Source: UBA6912 sp963792895
GTDB taxonomy: Bacteria; Actinomycetota; Acidimicrobiia; Spongiisociales; UBA5794
Direction of reading: 5' to 3'
DNA: 64,000 bases
Assembly (NCBI GenBank): GCA_963792895.1
Contig: CAWBYA010000004.1
Location: 186,001-250,000, forward strand
Made by a program: the position numbers and the translations under genes. Under the pieces are notes generated by a model. The model was not told where the DNA came from and did no database searches. It saw only the letters and a program-made list of their open reading frames with translations. This document shows positions 1 to 8,023 of this stretch, in pieces (the first letter of the stretch is position 1; each line of letters begins with the position of its first letter).

Positions 1-1014
1 TCTTCCGTCTCCGGGCTCTTGTCGGAAAGGAAGGGCATCATCTCGCGCAGACCCTTGCCGACACGCTCGATCTCGTGCTCGGCCACTGAGCGCCGTGCGG
101 CGAGCAGCGTCGGCGTGCCGGCGGCGTTCTCTGCCATCCACTCGCGGGCGAATGCGCCGGATTGGATCTCGCCGAGGATCTCGCGCATTCGTGTTCGCGT
201 CTCCTCGGTCACGATGCGGGGGCCGCGGGTGATGTCACCGTACTCTGCGGTGTCCGACACCGAGTGCCGCATCCACGTGATGCCGCCTTCGTAGAGGAGG
301 TCGACGATGAGCTTCAGCTCGTGAAGCACCTCGAAGTAGGCCATCTCGGCCGGATATCCGGCTTCGGTGAGCGTCTCGAAGGCGGCGCGGATCATCTCGT
401 CGACGCCGCCGCACAAGATCACTTGTTCGCCGAAGAGGTCGGTCTCGGCCTCGTCCCGGAAGGTCGTTTCGATGACGCCTGCTCGCGTCCCGCCGATGCC
501 GTGGGCATACGAGAGGGCGAGGTCCCTCGCGTCGCCCGTTGCGTCTTGGTGGACGGCGACGAGGCAGGGCACGCCGCTGCCCTCGATGTACTGGCGGCGC
601 ACGAGGTGGCCCGGGCCCTTGGGGGCGACCATGGCCACATCGATCTCCGCGGGCGGCGTGATGTAGCCGAAGTGGATGGAGAAGCCGTGGGCAAACAGCA
701 GCGCATCGCCGGGTCGCAGGTTGGGTGCGATCTGGGCTTCGTACAACTCAGGCTGGTGCTGGTCGGGGACGAGCACCATCACGACGTCTGCCCAGTCGGC
801 GGCCTCATCGGGGGCGACGACCTTGAGACCGGCGTTCGAGGCAACGGCGGTACGACGGCTGCCCTCGCGGAGGCCGACGACGACGTCGACGCCGGATTCC
901 TTGAGGTTGAGCGCGTGAGCGTGGCCCTTGACTGCCGAAGCCGATGACTGCGACCTTGCGCAGGGCGATCAGATTCGGGTTGACGTCCTCGGCGTACAGG
1001 ATCTGTGGTGGCAT
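1..1014 (-). CDS. ilvC: Ketol-acid reductoisomerase, frameshifted and cut at window edge
   Basis: Second common enzyme of valine, leucine and isoleucine synthesis: NADPH-dependent isomerisation and reduction of acetohydroxy acids, in the cytoplasm. The start at 1014 follows a GAGGAG ribosome site and gives MPPQILYAEDVNPNLIALRK, then the nucleotide-binding motif GFGSQGHAHA once one base is removed from the CCC run at 925-927. After the shift the frame stays open to base 1 and ends in MMPFLSDKSPE, which resembles the family C-terminus, so only the last residues and stop lie outside. It lies 26 bp downstream of ilvN, third in an ilvBNC operon. The break is a one-base G/C-run change, so a sequencing error is more likely than gene loss. 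Confidence 0.9.
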
Positions 1015-1040
1015 GGCGTGCTCCTCGGGGGGACGGACAT

Positions 1041-1550
1041 TCAAGCGGATCGGAGTGTCGCCTTTGCGGCATCCTTGGTCTTGGCGTCCTTGGCGAGGGC
1101 GATCCGGCCGGACTTGACGAGGTCGATGATCCCGTAAGGTCGCATCAACTCGAGGAAATCGCCGAGCCGGTGCGGCTCTCCCGACATCTCGAACGTGACC
1201 GATGCCACGCCGACGTCGACCGGCTCGGCACGGAAGATCCGGGCCGCATCGAGGACCTCGTGGCGCCGCTTCGGGTCGGCGCTCACTCGCACCAGCATGA
1301 TCTCGCGCTCGATGCTGTCGCCGCTGGACATCTCCGTCACTTTCACGACGTGAACGAGCTTGTAGAGCTGCTTGATGATCTGCTCCATCTCAGGCCCATC
1401 GACCACAACCGTCATGCGCGAGACGGTCGGATCCGACGTCGGCCCGACGGCGAGCGAGTGGATGTTGAACCCGCGCCGGGCGAACATCGACGACACCCTG
1501 GCGAGGACGCCGGGCTTGTTCTCGGTGAGCACGGAGATGACGTGGCTCAT
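1041..1550 (-). CDS. ilvN: Acetolactate synthase small (regulatory) subunit
   Basis: Regulatory subunit that activates IlvB and confers end-product feedback inhibition. The 169-residue protein opens with an ACT domain (HVISVLTENKPGVLARVSSM), which binds the inhibitory amino acid, followed by the usual C-terminal ALS small-subunit domain (about residues 85-160). Length is normal for the family. Its ATG overlaps the ilvB stop as ATGA, so the two subunits are translationally coupled. The C-terminus is rich in Lys and Ala. No defect is visible. Confidence 0.95.
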   Translation of the reverse strand: MSHVISVLTENKPGVLARVSSMFARRGFNIHSLAVGPTSDPTVSRMTVVVDGPEMEQIIKQLYKLVHVVKVTEMSSGDSIEREIMLVRVSADPKRRHEVLDAARIFRAEPVDVGVASVTFEMSGEPHRLGDFLELMRPYGIIDLVKSGRIALAKDAKTKDAAKATLRSA

Positions 1551-3265
1551 GCCAGATCCTCGGCACGCTCGATCACGTTGTCGTTGGAGCCACCTGCGGG
1601 CACCATGGGGAACACCATCGCATCCGGGTCGCAGCGGAACTCGACGACAACCGGCCGATCGTCGATGGAGAGGGCCTTCTCGAGCGTTGGGGCCACGTCG
1701 TCGGCGTCGGCGGCGCGGAGCCCGACGCAGCCCATAGCCTCCGCGAGCTTGACGTAGTCGGGGGTGTGATCCGACAAATCGACCGCTGAATAGCGCTCGT
1801 TGTAGAACAGGCGTTGCCACTGCTTGACCATGCCCAGTGAGTTGTTGTTCATCACAGCGATCTTCACCGGGATCCGTTCGATCGAAGCGGTGATCAGCTC
1901 CTGAAAGGTCATCTGGAAGCACCCGTCGCCATCGATGGCGAACACCGTCTCGTTTGGCATCGCCACCTTTGCGCCGATGGCCGCCGGCACGGCGTACCCC
2001 ATGGTGCCGAGCCCTCCCGAGTTGATCCACGTGTTGGGGCGCTCGAAGCCCCAGAACTGCGATGCCCACATCTGGTGTTGGCCGACGCCGGCCACGACGA
2101 TTGCGTCCCCGCCGGTGAGGCGATGGAGCTCCTCGATCACGTACTGCTGCTGGATCGGGCCGTCGGGCTCCTGCGTGTAGCGCAGCGGATGGTCGGCCTG
2201 CCACTGGCGCAGCGTGTCGAACCACGCGGTGCGCTGCGGTGCCGCCGACCCGTCGAGCTTCTTGCGCATCGCGAGGAGCAGCTGTTCGATGACCGCGGCG
2301 GCGTCGCCGACGATCGGCACCTCGGGGTCGCGCACCTTTCCGATCTCTGCGGGGTCGACGTCGATGTGAATCACTTTGGCGAGCGGGGCGAACGTCGACG
2401 GGTCACCCGTCACCCGGTCGTCGAAGCGAGCGCCGATGGCGATCAACAGGTCGGCGCGTTGCATCGCCGTGATGGCGGTGTACATGCCGTGCATGCCCGG
2501 CATCCCGAGGGTCAGGGGGTGGGAGTCGGGGATGGCGCCCCGCCCCATCAACGTGGTCACGGCAGGGAGGTTGGCGAGCTCGGCGAACTCACGCAGCGCA
2601 TCCGAAGCACCAGCCCGAATGACCCCGCCGCCAACGTAGAGAACCGGCCGCTCGCTGCGATGAATCAACTCCACGGCTGCTTTCACCTGCTTCGGGTGAC
2701 CCTTCACAGAGGGCTTGTACCCGGGCAAGTTGAGCTGTGCGGGACGGTGCCAGGTCATCTCTGCGTTGAGAACGTTCTTTGGCAGGTCGACGAGCACGGG
2801 CCCCGGACGCCCCGTCGACGCGAGGTGAAATGCCTCATGGATGACATCGGGAATGTCGGCGACGTCGGTGACGAGGTAGTTGTGCTTGGTGCACGGCATC
2901 GAGATCCCCCAGGTGTGCGCCTCCTGGAATGCGTCGTTGCCGATGGCCGTAGTGGGGACCTGGCCTGTGATTGCGACGACGGGAATCGAGTCCATGTGGG
3001 CATCCTGGAGCGGGGTGATGAGGTTGGTCGCTCCCGGGCCTGATGTAGCCATCATCACACCGACCCGACCGGACGCGTGGGCGAAACCTGATGCCATGTG
3101 CCCGGCACCCTGTTCGTGGCGAGCGAGGACGTGGCGAATGGGACTGTCGAGGATGGGGTCGTAGACGGGCAGGATCGCTCCACCTGGTACACCGAAGATC
3201 ACGTCTACGCCCTCGTGCTCCAGCGCTCGGATGAGGGCTGCTGCTCCGCTGAGGGTGGGGGTCAT
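1547..3265 (-). CDS. ilvB: Acetolactate synthase large (catalytic) subunit
   Basis: Thiamine-diphosphate enzyme that condenses two pyruvates, or pyruvate and 2-oxobutyrate, in the first common step of branched-chain amino acid synthesis. The 572-residue protein has the N-terminal ThDP Pyr domain (FGVPGGAILPVYD with the catalytic Glu further on in RHEQGAGHMA), the central FAD-linked domain, and the PP domain with GDG...NNN (AIDGDGCFQMT, then NNNSLGMVKQW). The ATG at 3265 has AGGAG eight bases upstream. The frame stays open further upstream, but that region is the leader and attenuator, so the longer reading is rejected. Confidence 0.96.
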   Translation of the reverse strand: MTPTLSGAAALIRALEHEGVDVIFGVPGGAILPVYDPILDSPIRHVLARHEQGAGHMASGFAHASGRVGVMMATSGPGATNLITPLQDAHMDSIPVVAITGQVPTTAIGNDAFQEAHTWGISMPCTKHNYLVTDVADIPDVIHEAFHLASTGRPGPVLVDLPKNVLNAEMTWHRPAQLNLPGYKPSVKGHPKQVKAAVELIHRSERPVLYVGGGVIRAGASDALREFAELANLPAVTTLMGRGAIPDSHPLTLGMPGMHGMYTAITAMQRADLLIAIGARFDDRVTGDPSTFAPLAKVIHIDVDPAEIGKVRDPEVPIVGDAAAVIEQLLLAMRKKLDGSAAPQRTAWFDTLRQWQADHPLRYTQEPDGPIQQQYVIEELHRLTGGDAIVVAGVGQHQMWASQFWGFERPNTWINSGGLGTMGYAVPAAIGAKVAMPNETVFAIDGDGCFQMTFQELITASIERIPVKIAVMNNNSLGMVKQWQRLFYNERYSAVDLSDHTPDYVKLAEAMGCVGLRAADADDVAPTLEKALSIDDRPVVVEFRCDPDAMVFPMVPAGGSNDNVIERAEDLA

Positions 3266-3294
3266 GGTTGATGCTCCTGGATGGGCCTGATACG

Positions 3295-3319
3295 AAAAAG
3301 ACCCTCCGCGAGGAGGGTC
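3295..3319 (-). terminator. ilvB attenuator (intrinsic terminator hairpin)
   Basis: On the minus strand an 8-bp perfect G/C stem (arms at 3312-3319 and 3300-3307) with a TCGC loop is followed at once by five T residues at 3299-3295. It lies between the leader peptide and ilvB, 30 bases before the ilvB ATG, where an attenuator terminator belongs. Confidence 0.85.
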
Positions 3320-3320
3320 G

Positions 3321-3350
3321 GGCGCACAACGACGGGCGTCGCTATGCGCC
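3321..3350 (-). promoter_or_regulatory. Leader hairpin between leader-peptide stop and attenuator
   Basis: Outer arms at 3345-3350 and 3321-3326 (GGCGCA with TGCGCC) enclose an inner perfect stem, CGACG (3337-3341) with CGTCG (3330-3334). The hairpin starts inside the end of the leader peptide, so a translating ribosome would disrupt it. It is a candidate pause or alternative structure. The exact anti-terminator pairing was not resolved. Confidence 0.5.
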
Positions 3351-3386
3351 GCTGCGAATAAGTACGAGGAGATCGCTGCCGTACAT
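3342..3386 (-). CDS. Branched-chain amino acid leader peptide of ilvBNC
   Basis: A 14-codon reading frame, MYGSDLLVLIRSGA, sits just upstream of the ilvB attenuator. Five consecutive codons encode Leu-Leu-Val-Leu-Ile, all three end products of the pathway. This is the hallmark of ribosome-mediated attenuation: stalling at these codons when charged tRNAs are scarce should prevent the terminator from forming. There is no Shine-Dalgarno, and the promoter -10 ends nine bases before the ATG, so the message may be essentially leaderless. Confidence 0.85.
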   Translation of the reverse strand: MYGSDLLVLIRSGA

Positions 3387-3395
3387 CGGAGGTCG

Positions 3396-3423
3396 AGTAT
3401 GCCACCCACGCGCATCAAGTCAA
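3396..3423 (-). promoter_or_regulatory. Predicted ilv leader promoter
   Basis: Minus-strand -35 TTGACT (3423-3418), a 16-base spacer, and -10 CATACT (3401-3396). It lies directly upstream of the leader-peptide ATG at 3386, which places the start of transcription at or within a few bases of that ATG. Confidence 0.6.
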
Positions 3424-3543
3424 GACGGCACGTCGGCATCCGAGCGCACCGGCTGCCCACCAGAGGCCGCCGCCGCACCGCGCTGCCCCATGGCTGGGGC
3501 CGGCCGATCGCACATGTCGGCGCCAATCGGCGAATATGGCGCC

Positions 3544-4759
3544 ATGGCTGGACCCTCACCTGAGCTCGCAGCTGCGCTCGACGCAATCGTTGCGCAGCTG
3601 CGACGCGTCTTGAGGGAGCTCGAAGAAGACGACATTCCCGTGCCGCTTCGCAAGGTGGCGAAGTCGACGGGCAAGCGGCTTCCCCCGCCCCTGCTGCGGA
3701 GTCTTCTGGTTGAGGTCGACCGCAACGAGTGGTTCCGTGAGAAGGCAAGGGAAGAGATAGACGCGGAGGCGCACCCCGATGCCGCTGCCTTCCTCTCCCG
3801 CGATCCAGGTTGGTGGATCGACCTCGCCGATCAGGCGGTCGCTTCGGCCGGTGTGTCGTCCAGAGCAGAAGAGGCGCAACGGATCGCCCTGGCGCGCAAT
3901 GAAGAGGCGCTGGGCGAAGCCAAGCGGCGCGCAAGAGAGCTTCGGGCCGAGAACGCCACACTCACCGCTGAGGTGAAGACGCTCAAGGCCGCCCTGCGCT
4001 CCGCACCTCCTGGGGCGAAGGCGAGCGCCCGGCGAGACGGGCTCGCGGCGCAGCTGCGGGCGGCAGAGGCGCAGCTCGAGCGGGAGCGACGACAGCGTCT
4101 CGAGGCGGATGCACGCGTGAGCGAGCTGCTCCGCAGACGCACCGAGCGGCATCGGCGCAGTGAGGCGGCTGCCGCGGCGCTCGGGCGGTCTCGACGACCC
4201 TGTCGCCGTGGGGCGGCGGCTCGATCTCGAGGTGGCGGCACTTGCTGCGGCTGCCCGGGGCGAGCAACCAGCACCGCACGCCGACGATGAGGGCGTGGCT
4301 GAGGAAGGCGTGCGGCTCCCCGCAGGCGTCCTGCCCGACTCGGCGGACGCCATCACATGGCTTCTGGGTCTGCCCACCCAGGTCACGCTCATCGTCGACG
4401 GCTACAACGCGGGTTTCCTGCTCAACAAGGACGACCGGCGAGTGCCCGCCGCTCGGCGTCGAGTACTCGAGCAGCTCGATCGTCTCGACCGGCTGGCGAT
4501 GGCACCGCACCGCATCGTCGTCGTCTTCGATTCGCCACACGGGGGCGCCGACGCTCCGGCGATCGATCCCGGTGGTATCGAGGTGCGGTTTGCCACGGAG
4601 GCTGCAACCGCAGATGACGACATCGTCGATCTCGTCGCCGCGTTGACGTCTCCCGCCATCGTCGTCACCAACGACCGCGAGCTGCGGGATCGGGTGGAAG
4701 CCCGCGGGGCGTTGGCTCTGTGGGCGACGGCACTCGCCGAGTGGGTCAGGGCTGCGTGA
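3544..4759 (+). CDS. Coiled-coil NYN-domain (YacP-like) protein, frameshifted
   Basis: Probable RNA-acting nuclease-like protein. Residues 1-130 form a helical domain (LRRVLRELEEDDIPVPLRKV onwards), followed by a long Arg/Glu/Ala coiled coil (EEAQRIALARNEEALGEAKR). The C-terminal NYN/PIN-like domain carries LIVDGYNAGFLLNKDD, VVVFDSP and IVVTNDRELRDRV with the expected acidic residues. A single extra G in the GGG run at 4183-4185 separates the halves; with it removed the frame reads LGGLDDPVAVGRR through to the stop at 4759. Start choice is uncertain (no clear ribosome site; ATG 3490 is an alternative). It ends tail-to-tail with znuC, overlapping by 14 bp. Confidence 0.8.
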
Positions 4760-5582
4760 AGCCCTCGTCGGGGAGTGGCGTCTCGACCGTGATGCTGCGT
4801 TCCCGGTGCACATGGCGTCCCGGCACCGGGCGGTGCGCCGGATCGTCGACCAACACATGGCCGCTGTCGACGTGGAGCACGCTCGGGCCGTAGGCCGCGG
4901 TCAGCCACTCCGCCGTCAGCACATCTCGTGGCGAGCCGGATGACACCACCCGTCCCGCAAGGAGCACCACGTGGTCGGCGACGCGGGCCTCGGCGAGGTC
5001 GTGCGTGGTGAGCACCACAGTGCAGCCGTGAGCATTCTCATCGTGGATCACGTCGTCGATTGCCTGTGCCGACGTGAGGTCGAGCCCGGTGACCGGCTCG
5101 TCGAGCAGGAGCACGTCGTGGTCCTGGGCGAGTCCCTGGGCGACGAACACCCGCTGCCGCTGGCCGCCGGAAAGCTCGTGGAGGTGATGGTCGCCGAGGT
5201 GTGCCACGTCCATACGGTCCATGGCTTCCTGAATCGCCGTGCGATCCTCGGCGCGCAGCCAGCGGTATGCCCCCTTGCCGGCGTACCGGCCCATCGCTAT
5301 CACCTCGTAGACCGTGATGGGGAGTGCGTCGTTGACCTTCGTCGCCTGGAGCACATAGGCGATCCGGCGTGCCCTCCCGGCGATCGGCGTGACTTCGAGC
5401 TCTCCCTCCGCCGGCCTGATCAGGCCGGCGATACCGCTCAGCAGCGTGGACTTCCCCGAGCCGTTTGGCCCGATGAGCGCGGTTATCTCCCCAGCCGGGA
5501 TGGTGAAGGTCGATCGGGCGACGGCAATGCCCTCGCCGTACCGGAAGGCAACGTCACGGGCGCGCACGGCTGGGTCGCTCAC
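4746..5582 (-). CDS. znuC: Zinc ABC transporter ATP-binding protein
   Basis: ATPase of a high-affinity Zn(II) (possibly Mn(II)) importer on the inner face of the membrane. It shows Walker A GPNGSGKST, the Q-loop region, the signature LSGGQRQR, Walker B VLLLDEPVTGLD and a switch His in TTHDLAEA. I place the start at GTG 5582 because AGGAGG lies five bases upstream and the GTGA overlaps the zur stop; GTG 5588 is a weaker alternative. The C-terminus has an unusual His-containing tail (VDSGHVLVDDPAHRPVPGRH), perhaps metal-binding. It is translated with zur and divergently from znuA. Confidence 0.9.
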   Translation of the reverse strand: MSDPAVRARDVAFRYGEGIAVARSTFTIPAGEITALIGPNGSGKSTLLSGIAGLIRPAEGELEVTPIAGRARRIAYVLQATKVNDALPITVYEVIAMGRYAGKGAYRWLRAEDRTAIQEAMDRMDVAHLGDHHLHELSGGQRQRVFVAQGLAQDHDVLLLDEPVTGLDLTSAQAIDDVIHDENAHGCTVVLTTHDLAEARVADHVVLLAGRVVSSGSPRDVLTAEWLTAAYGPSVLHVDSGHVLVDDPAHRPVPGRHVHRERSITVETPLPDEGFTQP

Positions 5583-6019
5583 TCGCACCTCCTACACGTG
5601 CCTTCGATCTCCAGAGAGTGCCCAACCGCGGCGAAGCCGACCGCATCCGTGATGTCGGCCACGAGGCCCTGGAGGGACGCTTCGAGGACGTCGGGAAGAC
5701 GAACATCGTCCACTGCGCCGCAGGCGACGCATACGAGGTGATGGTGGTGACCGCTCAACCATTCGGCCAGCTCGTAGCGCGTGATGCCTCGGGTCCCATG
5801 GTGCGGCTCGAGGATGCCCGCCTCCTCGAGCACGCCGAGCGAGCGGTAGAGCGAGGAGAGCGGGACGTGCCCGTCGAGGTCCTCGGAGAGCTCGGCAGCC
5901 GACCGTGGCCCGTCTGCGCTGCCGAGGCATCGGATGATGGCGGCCCGAGCCACGGTGAAGCGCAGCCCGTCGTCGGCGAGCCGCGCCACGATCTGGCGCT
6001 CCAGCTTGGTGTTGGACAT
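5579..6019 (-). CDS. zur: Fur-family metalloregulator, probably Zur
   Basis: Metal-sensing repressor of 146 residues. It has the Fur winged helix (RFTVARAAIIRCLG, then LSSLYRSLGVLEEAGILEP as recognition helix), the His cluster GHHHHLVCVACGAVDDV with the first structural-zinc CxxC, and the second CxxC in GTCRRCE at the very end. ATG 6019 has TGAGGAA about eight bases upstream. The operon with znuC and divergence from znuA point to zinc sensing; manganese sensing cannot be excluded from sequence alone. Confidence 0.85.
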   Translation of the reverse strand: MSNTKLERQIVARLADDGLRFTVARAAIIRCLGSADGPRSAAELSEDLDGHVPLSSLYRSLGVLEEAGILEPHHGTRGITRYELAEWLSGHHHHLVCVACGAVDDVRLPDVLEASLQGLVADITDAVGFAAVGHSLEIEGTCRRCE

Positions 6020-6137
6020 GAGACGATTCCTCAGGGTTTCGCTGGAAGGTCGTCGGAGAGAGCGTGGTCCGAGGCGCCGGCCGATGGCGAGCCGTCCCCA
6101 TTGCTGTGCCGGATCACCTGTGGTCGCCCTCCTGGTA

Positions 6138-6174
6138 ATGTTGATCCTCAACATAGGAACGATTCTCATTTTCA
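6138..6174. promoter_or_regulatory. Candidate Zur operator between zur and znuA
   Basis: A perfect 7-bp inverted repeat, ATGTTGA-TCC-TCAACAT, at 6138-6154. Twelve bases on, TCATTTTCA (6166-6174) matches one half of the actinobacterial Zur box pattern (TGAAAATGA on the other strand). Both lie in the 170-bp divergent region, 16-52 bp before znuA. Which element is the true site is undecided. Confidence 0.5.
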
Positions 6175-6189
6175 GCAAGGAGCAGGGGA

Positions 6190-7134
6190 ATGCAGCGGCC
6201 CGGGGCCAGGACGATGCGGATGCTCGTGGCGCTGGTAGCCGTCGTATTCGCTGCACCGGCCTGCAGCGCCGGTGACAGCGGCGACGGGTCGGCGGTCGGG
6301 CCCATCCGCATCGTCGCGACCACCAGCGTCGTGGGTGATCTCGTCGCCAACGTCGTTGGAGATGCGACGTCGGTCGAGGTGCTGATCCCCGTTGGTGCCG
6401 ATCCGCATGAATTCCAGGCGTCGGCGCAGCAGGCGGCTGCCGTGCAGGAGGCAGATCTCGTCGTGTCCATCGGGCTCGGGCTGGAGGAGGGCCTCACGGA
6501 CGTTCTCGATGCCGCCGTCGCAGACGGTGTCGAGCTCCTCGAGATCGGCCCTGCCGTAGAGCCGCTCCCGTTCAGCGCAACCGTTGGGGAGTCGGCTGAC
6601 GCAGGCGCGCTGGATCCACACGTATGGATGGACCCGTTGCGCATGGCCGATGCAGCAAGGCTCATCAGCGCCGCTCTCGAGAAGATCGACCCCGGGACAG
6701 ACTGGACCGCTCGCGCCGCCTCCTATGCGGCCGATCTCGAAGCCGCCGACCGTGAGATCGCGAGTCTCGTGGCGACTCTCCCCGAGGCGACCCGCAAGCT
6801 CGTGACCAACCACGACGCGCTCGGCTACTTTGCGCGCCGCTACGGGTTCACGGTTGTCGGCGTCGTCGTGCCCGGGGGTTCGACCCTGGCCAACCCCAGC
6901 TCGGCGGCGCTTGCTGCGTTGGTCGCCACCGTGAGGGTCGAGCAGGTGCCTGCGATATTCGCAGAGACCATCGAGCCGACGACACTGGCCGACGCGGTTG
7001 CCGGCGAGGTCGGTGCGTCGGTCGCGGTGGTGGAGCTCTACACAGGCTCGCTCGGCGAGCCGGGCTCCGGGGCCGACAGCCTCGTCGGGATGCTCTTGAC
7101 CGACGCCCGCCGCATCGTCGAGGCGCTGTCGTGA
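6190..7134 (+). CDS. znuA: Zinc ABC transporter substrate-binding lipoprotein
   Basis: Extracytoplasmic metal-binding component of the importer, cluster A-I solute-binding family (314 residues). A short basic n-region, a hydrophobic segment and the lipobox APAC indicate a diacylglycerol-anchored lipoprotein. Predicted metal ligands are His in ADPHEFQ, His in LDPHVWMD, His in TNHDALGYF and Glu in IFAETIEP. The ATG at 6190 is preceded by AAGGAG at good spacing. The His-rich acidic loop often seen between the first ligands in ZnuA proteins is short here. znuB follows 37 bp downstream. Confidence 0.92.
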   Translation: MQRPGARTMRMLVALVAVVFAAPACSAGDSGDGSAVGPIRIVATTSVVGDLVANVVGDATSVEVLIPVGADPHEFQASAQQAAAVQEADLVVSIGLGLEEGLTDVLDAAVADGVELLEIGPAVEPLPFSATVGESADAGALDPHVWMDPLRMADAARLISAALEKIDPGTDWTARAASYAADLEAADREIASLVATLPEATRKLVTNHDALGYFARRYGFTVVGVVVPGGSTLANPSSAALAALVATVRVEQVPAIFAETIEPTTLADAVAGEVGASVAVVELYTGSLGEPGSGADSLVGMLLTDARRIVEALS

Positions 7135-7171
7135 GCCGGCCCGCACCGAGCGGAGGTACGGTGAGTGACGC

Positions 7172-8023
7172 ATGGACTGGTTGATCGAGCCTTTCCAGTT
7201 CGCCTTCCAGCAACGGGCTCTCGTCGGCGGGGCGCTGGCGGCGGTAGCCACCGCGGTCGTGGGCACCTGGGTGGTCATCCGGGGGATGACGTTCCTCGGT
7301 GATGCGCTGGTGCACGGCGTCGTACCCGGCGTGGCCCTTGCAGTGATCTTCGGCTTCAACGTTCTGATCGGAGCTGCTGTCGCTGCGATCGTCATGATCG
7401 GCGGCATCAACCTCGTGCATCGCCAGACCACGTTCTCGGAGGACACGAGCATCGGCCTCCTGTTTGCCGGGATGCTCGGCCTCGGCGTCATCTTGATATC
7501 CCGCACCCCTGCCTATACGGGCAGTCTCACGAGCATCCTGTTCGGCGATGCGCTCGGCGTCACGACCGGTGACCTCGTGGTGCTCACCGTTGTCGCCGTC
7601 GCCGCCGTTGTGATGTCGGTCTTGTTCTACCGCCCGTTCCTCGTGCTGTGCTTCAACGAGCAGAAGGCGCAGTTGTTCGGGCTCCGGCCGAATCTGGCGC
7701 ACGTCCTCCTCCTGGCTCTGGTGACGGCGGCAATCGTCGGCTCGTTCCAGACGGTCGGGGCGCTTCTCGTCTTCGGGCTGCTCGTCGGGCCACCGGCGAC
7801 GGCAGCGCTCATCGTGCGGCGGGTGCCGGCGATGATGGCGACCGCTGCGCTGATCGGTGTGATCTCGGTCGCCGTCGGGCTGGTCATCAGCTATCACGCG
7901 GCGACGTCGGGCTCGGCGACCATGGCGGTGGTCCCCGTCGTGCTGTTCTTCGGCGTCCTGTCCGGGAAGTCCTTGGTGCGGGCGCTCAGAGCGCGATCTC
8001 GGCGAGCGCCCGCAGCGTCGTGA
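7172..8023 (+). CDS. znuB: Zinc ABC transporter permease
   Basis: Integral membrane subunit of the ABC-3 family (283 residues, about eight hydrophobic segments). It starts MDWLIEPFQFAFQQRALVGG and contains the family pattern VVIRGMTFLGDALVHGVVPG, followed by LLVFGLLVGPPATAAL near the end. It completes the ZnuABC set, with znuC supplied from the divergent operon. A GGAGGT lies about 14 bases before the ATG. The 3' end overlaps the convergent oxidoreductase by 38 bp, and the basic tail RALRARSRRAPAAS falls in that overlap. Confidence 0.93.
   Translation: MDWLIEPFQFAFQQRALVGGALAAVATAVVGTWVVIRGMTFLGDALVHGVVPGVALAVIFGFNVLIGAAVAAIVMIGGINLVHRQTTFSEDTSIGLLFAGMLGLGVILISRTPAYTGSLTSILFGDALGVTTGDLVVLTVVAVAAVVMSVLFYRPFLVLCFNEQKAQLFGLRPNLAHVLLLALVTAAIVGSFQTVGALLVFGLLVGPPATAALIVRRVPAMMATAALIGVISVAVGLVISYHAATSGSATMAVVPVVLFFGVLSGKSLVRALRARSRRAPAAS

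Noticed and set aside
162..947. Long plus-strand open frame opposite ilvC
   Set aside because: It is the antisense shadow of ilvC, typical of high-GC DNA; no family resemblance and no ribosome site.
2075..3043. 322-codon plus-strand frame opposite ilvB
   Set aside because: Mirror of the ilvB coding frame; ilvB motifs are complete on the other strand.
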